From assembly GCF_900091595.1 (NCBI RefSeq), contig NZ_FMCW01000015.1, positions 62,001 to 126,000 of the forward strand: DNA of 64,000 nucleotides, read 5' to 3'. The position numbers were made by a program, and so were the translations under genes. The notes under the pieces are model-generated. The model made no database searches, had not been told where the DNA came from, and saw only the letters and a list, made by a program, of their open reading frames with translations. Within the stretch, counting starts at the first letter, position 1, and every line of letters begins with the position of its first letter. Below, piece after piece: positions 16,110-23,659 of this stretch. The stretch comes from Micromonospora haikouensis (lineage in GTDB: Bacteria > Actinomycetota > Actinomycetes > Mycobacteriales > Micromonosporaceae).

Positions 16110-17366
16110 GGTTTCCGACAACCACGCCGAGATGCGATCGGCGAGCTGGCGCGCGTCCGCGTCTCGGTTCCAAGGCGGCTGGCTCAGGAGGCGCTCTATC
16201 CGCGACAGCCGACCGGTCAGCGAGACGTTGCGCTTCTGCGGCGGCAGGTCCAAGACGGTACGCAGCGCTTCGGCTGCGCCATCCTTGTCTTGCATGTGGA
16301 GGTGAGCAGCGGCTACGTCGATCTGCGTCCCGTTGATCTGCGAGTACGGCCGCCTGGGCGAGGGCAACGCCTCGTACACCTGCAACGCCTCTCGGGCGTA
16401 CCTCGCGGCCTGCTCGCCATTGCGGAGGTCAAGCCATGCTGCCGCCGCACATGCCGCCGCCCGAGCCTCGCCGAATGCGAACTCCCCACCGGTAGAGGTG
16501 GCGAGTTCGTCGGGTCGCCCCGCTGCTGATTCTCTGTCTCGCTGGGCTGCTTCCAAGACGGCCGCGACTGAATTAGAATCGGCGAGCAGGGCATGAGAGC
16601 GGGCAGCAATATAGCGAAGCCTCAGTCTCGGCTCACCCTCCGGTGCCGCTCGCATGGCACGAGCAAAGTAGCTCAGCGCGGAATCAGGCTCGTTTCGCCA
16701 GTTGGCGAGAGTCATTTGCAGGCCGTAGGTCCATGCCTTCAGTGACGCATGTCCGGCCAGATCGGCGTACTGCGTCGATGCCCTGGCCAGTGCCGCCGAC
16801 TCGTTCCAATGCCCGAGGTCGAAGGCGGTAGAGGCCATCAGGGAAGCGCTCTGGCCGATGATCACGTAGAGATCAGCCAGGTCAACAGGCCGACGGGTGC
16901 GTTCGACCAACACCCTTGCCTCGTCCCGCAACCGCCGCGCTCCGCTGAACACATCGAAGGCTGCCATGCCTCCCGACCGGGCGAGCAGCGTCACGTCTTC
17001 CTGCAAGGATTCGATAGATTCATGCGGCAAAGAAAGGCTCAGTAGCAAGGAATCGTTGGCGACCGAGTCGGCAGCAGCGCTCACGGCATCTACAACAATC
17101 CCGCCGCCGCCGGCAATTCCCTCCGGATGCGCTCCGTCGAGCGATTCGAAGAACCGGGACCTAACAGAATCCGAGACGCGATCTAAGGCTGCATTCAGCA
17201 GGTCTTGATTCGCATTTCCAGGAACGGTGGCGGGCCGACTATGCCAGTACGCGACCGTCCTTGTCGCGATCCCGAGCCACCCCGCGAACCCCTCGTTAGT
17301 CATTCCTGCGGCAGCTTGCAGCGAGCAGGCAAGATTCCCTGTCCACCGACCTACCGTCGCCACCAT
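16089..17366 (-). CDS. XRE-type regulator with TPR-like C-terminus
   Basis: A 425-residue protein. Near the N-terminus SLQAAAGMTNEGFAGWLGIATRTVAYWHSRP is a helix-turn-helix, and the long Ala-rich helical remainder (LADLYVIIGQSASLMASTAFDLGHW, AALARASTQYADLAGHAS, ARYAREALQVYEALP) looks like TPR repeats. Such actinobacterial regulators often sense a signal through the TPR part. It starts at the ATG at 17366 with CGGGAGA upstream; a start farther out at 17483 is less likely. It is divergent from the excisionase-like gene across a 137-bp control region and convergent with the epimerase gene. It may control excision and transfer. Confidence 0.8.
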   Translation of the reverse strand: MVATVGRWTGNLACSLQAAAGMTNEGFAGWLGIATRTVAYWHSRPATVPGNANQDLLNAALDRVSDSVRSRFFESLDGAHPEGIAGGGGIVVDAVSAAADSVANDSLLLSLSLPHESIESLQEDVTLLARSGGMAAFDVFSGARRLRDEARVLVERTRRPVDLADLYVIIGQSASLMASTAFDLGHWNESAALARASTQYADLAGHASLKAWTYGLQMTLANWRNEPDSALSYFARAMRAAPEGEPRLRLRYIAARSHALLADSNSVAAVLEAAQRDRESAAGRPDELATSTGGEFAFGEARAAACAAAAWLDLRNGEQAARYAREALQVYEALPSPRRPYSQINGTQIDVAAAHLHMQDKDGAAEALRTVLDLPPQKRNVSLTGRLSRIERLLSQPPWNRDADARQLADRISAWLSETSARPLT

Positions 17367-17503
17367 GGTCTCCCGAGCCTGCAAGTTGCATCGAGTTGCC
17401 GCCCGTTGCACTGGCTTTGCATGGGCGCTCCGCCCCTTTTCGACTTCACTGGGTCTCAGCAAGACGAACGGAACACCAACCACAGACTACTGAGGAGACT
17501 CCC

Positions 17504-17746
17504 GTGGCTGAACCCCTCGCCTCCAAGAACGATCGCCCCCGGTTCCGGTCGGTCGCGGATACCGCAGCGATTCTCGGCATGTCGGAGGTGACCCTCTACC
17601 GGGCGATTCACGCCGGCCAGTTCCCCGCGATCAAGGTCCGTGGCCGCTTCGTGATCCCGACGCGGGCTATCGACGACATGGAGGCATCGGCGCTGGCGTA
17701 CGGCCTGGTGGACGCCAGCAACCACACGCTGCGACCCGCTGGGTAA
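17504..17746 (+). CDS. Excisionase-like helix-turn-helix protein
   Basis: An 80-residue protein with a MerR-like winged HTH of the excisionase/HTH_17 type: RFRSVADTAAILGMSEVTLYRAIHAGQFPAIKVRGRFVIPTRAIDDM. The GTG at 17504 is preceded by GAGGAG at about 9 bp. In AICEs such proteins (Xis) act with the integrase at attL and attR to release the element. Here it is about 4 kb from int, separated by cargo, rather than adjacent. Confidence 0.82.
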   Translation: MAEPLASKNDRPRFRSVADTAAILGMSEVTLYRAIHAGQFPAIKVRGRFVIPTRAIDDMEASALAYGLVDASNHTLRPAG

Positions 17747-17749
17747 CCG

Positions 17750-17986
17750 CTACCGAGCGGCCCGCTTTGGCCCCGGCGGCGCGGGCGGGACGCTGTGCAC
17801 CCGTGCGAGCTTCCGGACGTAGGCACCGCTGAACGGCGACAGCCGCTCAACCTCGGCTGGACCGACGCCATCGCGGAGCGCCGCAACCACCGCTGCAACC
17901 ACCGCTTCGCGTGCGGCTTCATGAGCAGCTTCGGTACGCCGATACCGCTTCGTAGCTGCTGAAAGCTCGTCTCGCGCATCACTCAT
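17750..17986 (-). CDS. Small helical protein with HTH-like region
   Basis: A 78-residue protein. A charged N-terminal helix (MSDARDELSAATKRYRRTEAAHEAAREAVV) is followed by VVAALRDGVGPAEVERLSPFSGAYVRKLARVHSVPPAP, which looks like a helix-turn-helix. I recall similar small proteins in other actinomycete elements but no assigned function. It lies 3 bp from the end of the excisionase-like gene, on the opposite strand, and is divergent from the transfer operon. The twin 31-bp repeats upstream could be its operator. Confidence 0.7.
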   Translation of the reverse strand: MSDARDELSAATKRYRRTEAAHEAAREAVVAAVVAALRDGVGPAEVERLSPFSGAYVRKLARVHSVPPAPPGPKRAAR

Positions 17987-17996
17987 CGGACCAACA

Positions 17997-18051
17997 TACC
18001 GCTACCCCCTTGCGCAACAGACCCGCGTATCGCTACCTTGTTGCGCAACAG
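17997..18051. promoter_or_regulatory. Twin direct repeats with TTGCGCAACAG cores, candidate operator
   Basis: Two copies of a bipartite unit, TA(C/T)CGCTACC then TTGCGCAACAG, lie exactly 31 bp apart (17997-18020 and 18028-18051), about three DNA turns. The core TTGCGCAA is a perfect palindrome. They fill the divergent promoter gap between the gene at 17750-17986 and the transfer operon starting at 18098. Confidence 0.65.
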
Positions 18052-18097
18052 AGGCGCGCATCTGAGAGCGCGCCAGAGCAATCAGAAGGGACACGAA

Positions 18098-18340
18098 GTG
18101 ACTGAGTCGAACCACTCTCCCGAGATCGAGCCGAGCGCGGCCGACCTCGCCGAGATCGAGCAGGAGTTGCCGCTGATTGAGGCTGAGGTGTTGTTGCTCG
18201 ACGCGCAGATCATCGTGCTGACCGGCGAGGCCGGTCCGTCCGAGTTGGACTGGCAGCGGCTTCGTCGGGCGCAGCGTCGGGTGTTGCGGGAGGCGCGTGC
18301 CCTGCTCGCCATTCGGTCGGCCGCCGGCCGGGCCGCGTAG
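18098..18340 (+). CDS. DUF6284-like small protein
   Basis: An 80-residue acidic helical protein (PSAADLAEIEQELPLIEAEVLLLDAQIIVLTGEAGPSELDWQRLRRAQRRVLREARALL), matching my memory of the DUF6284 family found in actinomycete elements. GTG start with AGAAGGGA upstream. It is first gene of the long plus-strand operon that runs through the translocase gene. Function unknown. Confidence 0.78.
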   Translation: MTESNHSPEIEPSAADLAEIEQELPLIEAEVLLLDAQIIVLTGEAGPSELDWQRLRRAQRRVLREARALLAIRSAAGRAA

Positions 18341-18343
18341 GCG

Positions 18344-18562
18344 GTGGCCACGGTGAGCCGTCGATTCCCGATCCCCCGCCCCGCCGATGACCCGCGCTTC
18401 ACGTTCGGTCTGGCGCTGGACGTGGCGCGCGTGCTCGCCGAGCACGGTTACCCGTCGATGGCCGAGTCCTACGACGGCTGCGGTGCTGACCTGCTGGCGC
18501 TGCAAGACGCCCTGTTCGGCCTGATCTACGCCCCCACCGACACCACGGAGGTTCCGTCGTGA
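18344..18562 (+). CDS. Small conserved AICE protein
   Basis: A 72-residue protein with PRPADDPRFTFGLALDVARVLAEHGYPSM and LLALQDALFGLIYA. No motif of known function. It lies 3 bp after the previous gene, and its last bases overlap the start of the next (GTGA), so it is cotranscribed. A second GTG (18353) could be the true start. Confidence 0.72.
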   Translation: MATVSRRFPIPRPADDPRFTFGLALDVARVLAEHGYPSMAESYDGCGADLLALQDALFGLIYAPTDTTEVPS

Positions 18563-19458
18563 CTGCCCCCACCATCAACGGCACCCGCTACCCGCAGCCG
18601 GTAGAGACGCTGCTGCCGGCCGCCCGCGCCTTGGACCTGCCCGCCGGGCAGCAGTTCCCGTCGCGCAACCGGTTGATGCGGGAGTTCCGCATCGGCGCGG
18701 CGAAGGCTGACGAGATCCTCGCCCGCCTCAAGTCCGAGCACGCCACCCGTACCCGGGCCGAGACGCTGCGGACCGCGATGATCGTGCGTGGCGCGCTGCT
18801 GACCCCCGAGACGGACACCACCGGCACGGCCGCGCCCCGGTTGGACTACCCGGAGCCGATCGGCCCGGACCCGCTGCCGACCCCGGCCGCACCCGAGTCC
18901 ATCCCCGTATCCGACCCGGTGCCGGTCGCCCCGGTGGAGATCACGCCGGTCGAGCAGGATGCGCCGGTCAGCGTGGTCAGGCACCCGGACACGACCGCCC
19001 CGACCGCCGCCGACGCCGCGCCGGCTACGCGGGTGCGGTCGGCGGTGGCGTGGCCGGTGGTGCTGCTCGCGCTGCCCGCGTTCGTCGCGATCTGGTCCGG
19101 GTGGGTCGGGCTCGGCGGGCTGACCGGGTTCGGGATCGTGCACCCGCTGCCCGGGATCGCGGACGGGTTCAGCCTCAACACCGCGATCACGCTCCCGATC
19201 GGCGTCGAGACGTACGGCGCGTACGCGCTCTACGTGTGGCTCTCCGGTCGGGTGCCGAACGTGGCGCGCAGGTTCGCGAAGTGGTCCGCGCTCGGCTCCC
19301 TCGCGGTGGGCGCGCTCGGCCAGGTCGCCTACCACCTACTCGTCGCCGCCGGCATCACCTCGGCCCCGTGGTGGATCACCACCGCCGTCGCGTGTCTCCC
19401 GGTGGCCGTGCTCGGCATGGGCGCCGCCCTGGCGCACCTCGTACGCGCTCACGACTAG
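18559..19458 (+). CDS. SpdB/DUF2637-like membrane protein with N-terminal HTH-like domain
   Basis: A 299-residue protein. The N-terminal 75 residues (LPAARALDLPAGQQFPSRNRLMREFRIGAAKADEILARLKSEH) resemble a winged-helix/GntR-like fold. A Pro/Thr-rich linker follows, then four membrane segments from about residue 160 (AVAWPVVLLALPAFVAIWSG, the TLPIGVETYGAYALYVWLSG region, LGSLAVGALGQVAYHLLVAAG, WITTAVACLPVAVLGMGAALAHLV). This fits the DUF2637/Spd proteins that help spread conjugative DNA through the mycelium. GTG start coupled to the gene upstream. It is followed by the first of two conserved intercistronic hairpins. Confidence 0.78.
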   Translation: MTAPTINGTRYPQPVETLLPAARALDLPAGQQFPSRNRLMREFRIGAAKADEILARLKSEHATRTRAETLRTAMIVRGALLTPETDTTGTAAPRLDYPEPIGPDPLPTPAAPESIPVSDPVPVAPVEITPVEQDAPVSVVRHPDTTAPTAADAAPATRVRSAVAWPVVLLALPAFVAIWSGWVGLGGLTGFGIVHPLPGIADGFSLNTAITLPIGVETYGAYALYVWLSGRVPNVARRFAKWSALGSLAVGALGQVAYHLLVAAGITSAPWWITTAVACLPVAVLGMGAALAHLVRAHD

Positions 19459-19464
19459 CTCTGC

Positions 19465-19510
19465 CCGGCGGCACAGCCCCACGGCCTAGGAACCAGTGCT
19501 GTGCCGCCGG
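19465..19510 (+). ncRNA. Intercistronic RNA hairpin, copy 1
   Basis: 13-bp perfect stem (CCGGCGGCACAGC at 19465-19477 with its complement at 19498-19510) around a 20-nt loop containing GGCCTAGGAACC. The same element recurs at 20377-20421 with the same loop, while two stem pairs changed from A-T to G-C on both sides. It begins 6 bp after the stop of the SpdB-like gene. Not a simple terminator, as the operon continues; probably mRNA processing, protection or differential expression. Unnamed as far as I know. Confidence 0.7.
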
Positions 19511-19551
19511 CCCTCACCCCTCAACCCTCACGGACATCAGGAGAGACCACC

Positions 19552-20019
19552 ATGTTCGCAGACCCGACCGGCACCCGCGCCGCCACGTTCGCTGCCGTGT
19601 TCGTCGCCCTCTACGTCGCCCACCAGGTCGCCGACCACTGGGTACAGACCCAGCATCAGGCCGACTGCAAGGGCCAGCCCGGATGGGCCGGCAGGATCGC
19701 CTGCGCCGCCCACGTCACCACCTACACCCTCACCGCGCTGATCGCCCTGCTGTTCCTGATCGCCGGCACCGGCCTACGCCTCGACCCCTCCGGCGTCGCC
19801 GTCGGCCTGGCCGTGTCGGCGGTCACGCACTACATCGCCGACCGGCGCACCCCGCTCCAGCGCATCGCCGCCGCCCTCGGCTCCGCCCGCTTCTACACCC
19901 TCGGCACCCCCCGCCCCGGCCACGACGACAACCCCAGCCTGGGCACCGGCGCCTACGCCCTCGACCAGTCCTGGCACATCGGCTGGCTGTTCGTCGCCGC
20001 CCTGTTCTGCGCGGTCTGA
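19552..20019 (+). CDS. Small polytopic membrane protein (DUF3307-like)
   Basis: A 155-residue protein with about three to four membrane segments (AATFAAVFVALYVAHQVADHWVQ, HVTTYTLTALIALLFLIAGTG, GVAVGLAVSAVTHYIADRR, WHIGWLFVAALFCAV). HQVADHWVQT and THYIADRR repeat a His-x-x-Asp pattern seen in DUF3307-type proteins. ATG at 19552 with CAGGAGA upstream. It lies inside the transfer operon, between the two RNA hairpins, so a spread or membrane role in transfer is likely but unproven. Confidence 0.75.
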   Translation: MFADPTGTRAATFAAVFVALYVAHQVADHWVQTQHQADCKGQPGWAGRIACAAHVTTYTLTALIALLFLIAGTGLRLDPSGVAVGLAVSAVTHYIADRRTPLQRIAAALGSARFYTLGTPRPGHDDNPSLGTGAYALDQSWHIGWLFVAALFCAV

Positions 20020-20107
20020 CCGCCCCCGTAGGGCATCCGCCCACCACCGGATGCCCACGCGGAGGCCGCCAGACCAACTGGACGGCACAACCGGGAGGAC
20101 AACCACC

Positions 20108-20329
20108 GTGAAGTGCAAGGACTGCGGCAAGAACACCAACGACATCGTCACCACCAGCCGGGGCCCCCTCGCCCGGTGCGAGTGCGGCGGCTGGACGAAG
20201 GTCAACAGCTCGACCGGCGTCAACATCACCGGCGACATCAACGTCAACGGCACCTGCGCGATCGGCCCCGGCGCGGTCGCCATCGGCAAAACCGGCAGCA
20301 AGAAGGACAAGAAGAAGGGTCGCCGCTGA
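20108..20329 (+). CDS. Zinc-ribbon protein with G-D-I-N-V-N-G repeat
   Basis: A 73-residue protein. CKDCGKN (CxxC) and CECGG form a likely zinc ribbon, then a Gly/Asn-rich stretch (STGVNITGDINVNGTCAIGPGAVAIGK) with a short repeat pattern like a beta-solenoid turn, and a lysine-rich end. GTG at 20108 with GGGAGGA upstream. It lies in the transfer operon before the translocase gene. I do not know a function. The Gly/Asn stretch is of the kind also seen in the cargo proteins at 13734-15003. Confidence 0.68.
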   Translation: MKCKDCGKNTNDIVTTSRGPLARCECGGWTKVNSSTGVNITGDINVNGTCAIGPGAVAIGKTGSKKDKKKGRR

Positions 20330-20370
20330 TGGCCGCCCGGTGCCGCTGCTGCGGCGCAACCGACAAGTAG
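20329..20370 (+). CDS. Possible 13-residue Cys-rich peptide
   Basis: ATGA-type overlap (TGATG) with the previous stop, then MAARCRCCGATDK and a stop 6 bp before the second hairpin. Coupled translation is possible. It could equally be chance in a short spacer. Confidence 0.3.
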   Translation: MAARCRCCGATDK

Positions 20371-20376
20371 CCCTGC

Positions 20377-20421
20377 CCGGCGGCGCGGCCCCTCGGCCTA
20401 GGAACCGTGCCGCGCCGCCGG
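20377..20421 (+). ncRNA. Intercistronic RNA hairpin, copy 2
   Basis: 13-bp perfect stem (CCGGCGGCGCGGC at 20377-20389, complement at 20409-20421) with a 19-nt loop that again contains GGCCTAGGAACC. Flanks CTGCCCGG before and CCGGCCCTC after also match copy 1. It begins 6 bp after the small ORF and 41 bp before the translocase start. Confidence 0.7.
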
Positions 20422-20462
20422 CCCTCCCCGAATCGACAGCCGACCACGGAGGAACACCCATC

Positions 20463-22652
20463 ATGACGTCCCCCCACGATGACGACCGGTTCGACTGGCA
20501 GGCCGCCGAAGCCGACGTGACCTCCGGCCCTGACGCTGAGGTGGTCGACCTGGACGCCGCCCGCGCCGCCCGCACCACCCCCGACCCCGCCGACAGCAGC
20601 GACAGCGGCGGCGGGCCGCTGCTGGTCGACTCCGCCGACGCGCAGCGGTCCCCGCGGTTCACCCTGTCGGGTGCGCGGGCGGGGCAGCGTCGCCCGATCC
20701 TGCCCGCCTGGCTGCGCTCCCGTGCCGAGCTGGTCGACGTGATGCGCTGGGCGGTAGGGCACCTGCTGCACACCTCCGCCTACCACGGGCTGCGGGTGCC
20801 GAAGTACGTCGGCAAGCTCGCCTTGCGTTCCCCGGCCGGCGCCGCCCGGCTCGCCTCGGGTGGGGTGCGGTGGGTGTTCGACTGGGAAGGCGAGCACCTG
20901 CGGCAGTCGACGTCGCAGACCCGCGACGGTGAGCTGTACCTGAAGCTGTCGAAGCAGCGTGACCGGCGGGTGCGGTGGCGGGGCATCGTCGCCACCTTCA
21001 CCCTGTCGATGTCCCTGGCCGGTGGTGTGGCCGTGGCCCTGGCCCCGGGATGGGCGCAGTGGGCGATACCCGCCCTGCTCGTCACCCTGTGCGGAATGGT
21101 GGGACAGCCGGCCGACAAGCCGCTGCTCGACACCGCCGTGGTCATCCCCCGCGTCGCCCGCCTCACCTCCGACGTGGTCGTGCGCGCCCTGGCCGTGCTC
21201 GGCATCGCCGGCATCACCCAAGCCATCGCCAAGCAAGGCACCAAGGCAATCGCGTTCACGGCCCCGATCACCCGCGACGGCCCCGGCTGGCGAGCCGACA
21301 TCGACCTACCCCCCGGCGTCACCGCTGGGGACGTGATCGAGCGGCGGGATCGGCTCGCCGCCGGCCTCACCCGGCCTCTGGGCTGCGTGTGGCCGGAGGG
21401 GCAGCCGGAGGTGCACCCGGGGCGGTTGCTGCTGTGGGTGGGCGATCAGGACATGGCCGCGACGCCGCCGAAGCCGTGGCCGCTACTCAAGGCGGCCGGG
21501 GGTTTCGATCTGGGGCGGCCGGTGCCGTTCGGTACCGACCCGCGCGGGCGGATCATCTCCTTCGAGCTGCCGTACACGAACGTGCTGATCGGGTCGATCC
21601 CCGGCTACGGCAAGACCGCCGCCACCCAAGTCCCGCTGCTCGCCGCCGCCCTCGACCCCTACGCGGAACTGTGGTGCTTCGACTTCAAAGGCACCGGCGG
21701 CTTGGACCCCCTCGAAAAGGTGTCGGCGCGGTACGCGTCGGGGCAGGACGACGACACCGCCGAGCAGGGCCTGATCGCGTTGCGGGAGCTGCGCAAGGAA
21801 TGCCAGCGCCGCGCCGCCGTCATCAAGGGCCTCCCCAAGACGGTGTGCCCGGACAACAAGGTCACCCCCGACCTCGCCCGCCGCCGCAAGCTTGGCCTGC
21901 ACTGGCTCGTGGTCGCCCTCGATGAGGTGCAGGAACTCTTCTCGCACCCGGAGTTCGGCAAGGAAGCCGGCGAACTGGCCGAGAAGGTCATCAAGCTGGG
22001 TCGCGCCCTGGGCGTCATCCTCGTCGTCGCCACCCAACGGCCCGACGCGAAGAGCCTGCCGACCGGGGTCAGCGCGAACGCGGGTACCCGGTTCTGCCTG
22101 CGCGTCATGGGACAGATCGAGAACGACATGATCCTCGGCACCTCGGCGTACAAGAACGGCATCCGGGCGACCATGTTCGCCAAGAAGGACAAGGGTGTCG
22201 GCTACCTCGTCGGCGCGGCCGACGACGCCCAGATCGTCCGCACGTTCTACATCGACGGGCCCACCGCCGAGAAGATCACCGACCGGGCACGCGCTCTACG
22301 TGAGGCTGCCGGGACGTTGACCGGTCACGCGGTCGGGCAGGCCCCGGCCACCCCGGCGGCGCGGCGAGACACGCTGCTCGACGACATCCTCACCGTGGTT
22401 CCGGTGACGGAGCCGAAGGTGTGGGCCGAGACCCTCACCGAACGCCTGGCCGACCTGAACGCGGACGCGTACGGCGACCTGACCCGCGACCAGTTGACCG
22501 CCGCGTTGAAGCCGTACGGGATCACCACGGGGCAGGTGTGGGGCACCGACCCGGCCACCGGCAAGGGCGCGAACAGGCGCGGCATCGACCGGCAGCACAT
22601 CGCCGACGCGGTCGCGGAGCGTAACAAGCGGCGGGGAGACAAAGCCGCCTAA
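20463..22652 (+). CDS. FtsK/SpoIIIE-type DNA translocase (TraB/TraSA-like transfer protein)
   Basis: A 729-residue protein. Two membrane segments lie near residues 180-215 (ATFTLSMSLAGGVAVALAPGWAQWAIPALLVTLCGMVG). The FtsK ATPase domain has Walker A GSIPGYGKT at 377-385, FDFKGTGGLDPLE, and Walker B LVVALDEVQEL (D487, E488), then VATQRPDAKSLPTGVSANAGTRFCLRVM. A C-terminal wHTH-like part (DQLTAALKPYGITTGQVWG) may read clt-type repeats. Such proteins alone pump double-stranded element DNA between hyphae. ATG at 20463 with GGAGGA upstream. Product length is normal for the family and both ATPase motifs are intact. Confidence 0.95.
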   Translation: MTSPHDDDRFDWQAAEADVTSGPDAEVVDLDAARAARTTPDPADSSDSGGGPLLVDSADAQRSPRFTLSGARAGQRRPILPAWLRSRAELVDVMRWAVGHLLHTSAYHGLRVPKYVGKLALRSPAGAARLASGGVRWVFDWEGEHLRQSTSQTRDGELYLKLSKQRDRRVRWRGIVATFTLSMSLAGGVAVALAPGWAQWAIPALLVTLCGMVGQPADKPLLDTAVVIPRVARLTSDVVVRALAVLGIAGITQAIAKQGTKAIAFTAPITRDGPGWRADIDLPPGVTAGDVIERRDRLAAGLTRPLGCVWPEGQPEVHPGRLLLWVGDQDMAATPPKPWPLLKAAGGFDLGRPVPFGTDPRGRIISFELPYTNVLIGSIPGYGKTAATQVPLLAAALDPYAELWCFDFKGTGGLDPLEKVSARYASGQDDDTAEQGLIALRELRKECQRRAAVIKGLPKTVCPDNKVTPDLARRRKLGLHWLVVALDEVQELFSHPEFGKEAGELAEKVIKLGRALGVILVVATQRPDAKSLPTGVSANAGTRFCLRVMGQIENDMILGTSAYKNGIRATMFAKKDKGVGYLVGAADDAQIVRTFYIDGPTAEKITDRARALREAAGTLTGHAVGQAPATPAARRDTLLDDILTVVPVTEPKVWAETLTERLADLNADAYGDLTRDQLTAALKPYGITTGQVWGTDPATGKGANRRGIDRQHIADAVAERNKRRGDKAA

Positions 22653-22666
22653 CCCGGACAGCCGTC

Positions 22667-22708
22667 GGGTGCTAGGTCTAGCGGCACCCCCCGCTAGACC
22701 TAGCACCC
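22667..22708. terminator. Strong terminator after the translocase gene
   Basis: Perfect 18-bp stem (22667-22684 with 22691-22708, core GCTAGGTCTAGCGG) and 6-nt loop, 15 bp after the stop. A degenerate third arm (CCGCTAGCACC) follows. It closes the transfer operon. Confidence 0.8.
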
Positions 22709-22799
22709 CCGCTAGCACCACATCCCAACCCTGGCCAGCGCCCTAACAACTAGCGGCGACGGCCCTCTACGCCCCCGATCCGGCCTGTGGAGGCATTTC

Positions 22800-23039
22800 G
22801 TGACCCCCATCCTGCTGCTCGCTAGCCTCGCCGCCCTCGTATACGCAGCGTCATACCTGGCCGTGTGTGCGGTGTCCCCGTGGGGACGCTGCCACCGCTG
22901 CCGGGGCCGGCGCTCTCACCGCACCGCCATCGGCACCCGACGCGACTGCCCCCGCTGCGACGGCACCGGCATCCGCGTCCGCACCGGCCGTCGACTCCTC
23001 GACCACATCCGCACCGAGCACCGCGACGGCCAGCAGTGA
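22800..23039 (+). CDS. Membrane-anchored zinc-finger small protein
   Basis: A 79-residue protein. N-terminal hydrophobic helix (ILLLASLAALVYAASYLAVCAV), then CHRCRGRRSHRT and CPRCDGTGIRV, two CxxC pairs of DnaJ-like zinc-ribbon form. GTG at 22800 with GGAGG at about 7 bp. Its stop overlaps the GTG of the next gene. Function unknown. Confidence 0.72.
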   Translation: MTPILLLASLAALVYAASYLAVCAVSPWGRCHRCRGRRSHRTAIGTRRDCPRCDGTGIRVRTGRRLLDHIRTEHRDGQQ

Positions 23040-23326
23040 CCGCCCGCCGCATTCAGCGCCGTCGCACCGCCGGATGGCGGATGCCCGCCGGTGCCGTCTA
23101 CGTCGGCCGGCCCTCCCGCTGGGGCAACCGCTTCGGTGCCGACAACACCCGCGCCAGCCGGGCCGGCGCGGTCGCCCTGTTCCGGCGCTGGGTCGCCGAG
23201 CACCCTGAGTACGCCGCCGCCGTCCGTGCCGAGCTGGCCGGCAAGACCCTGGCCTGTTGGTGTCCCCTCGACCAGCCCTGCCACGCCGACGAACTCCTGC
23301 GCATCGCGAACGAGGTGACCCCGTGA
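23036..23326 (+). CDS. DUF4326 domain protein
   Basis: A 96-residue protein with the DUF4326 signature: VYVGRPSRWGNRFGADNTRASRAGAVALFRRWV, and LAGKTLACWCPLDQPCHADELLRIAN. The Cys/His cluster CWCPLDQPCHAD may bind a metal. Such proteins are common on actinomycete elements and phages, with no agreed role. GTG start overlapping the previous stop (GTGA), and stop overlapping the next start, so it is strongly coupled on both sides. Confidence 0.85.
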   Translation: MTARRIQRRRTAGWRMPAGAVYVGRPSRWGNRFGADNTRASRAGAVALFRRWVAEHPEYAAAVRAELAGKTLACWCPLDQPCHADELLRIANEVTP

Positions 23327-23622
23327 CCCGCCCCGGCCGCGACGGTCACACCGGTTGGTGTGCCCGTGGCCACCGCTGCAACCTCGGCGAACACCGATCG
23401 GCGGAGATCGTGGTCGACCTGCCCGGCCACGCCCGCGCCGTCCTCGTCCGCGTACGCGCCAGCGACGGCCGCGAACACGCCGAGATCCGCGTACGCATCG
23501 CCCTGGCCGACGTCGACCCGGCCGCCCGCCGCCAGCTCGGCACCCTCCTCGCCGGCCTCCGCGACCTCGTGACCCACACCGCCGCGAACCGGAAGCCGCG
23601 CCCCGGCCGCGCCGCCGCCTGA
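23323..23622 (+). CDS. Small protein of the replication operon
   Basis: A 99-residue protein with WCARGHRCNLGEHRS near the start (possible Cys/His metal site) and a soluble helical remainder (ADVDPAARRQLGTLLAGLRDLVTHT). GTGA overlap with the gene before. I do not recognise the family. It lies 37 bp before the DnaB-N/DUF3987 gene. Confidence 0.7.
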   Translation: MTRPGRDGHTGWCARGHRCNLGEHRSAEIVVDLPGHARAVLVRVRASDGREHAEIRVRIALADVDPAARRQLGTLLAGLRDLVTHTAANRKPRPGRAAA

Positions 23623-23659
23623 CCTACCCCCGTCCGCCTCACGACAGGAGCACGTCATC

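Noticed and set aside
18010-18051. Start of a CRISPR array (two spaced repeats)
   Set aside because: Only two copies, palindromic cores, in a divergent promoter, with no cas genes in the window.
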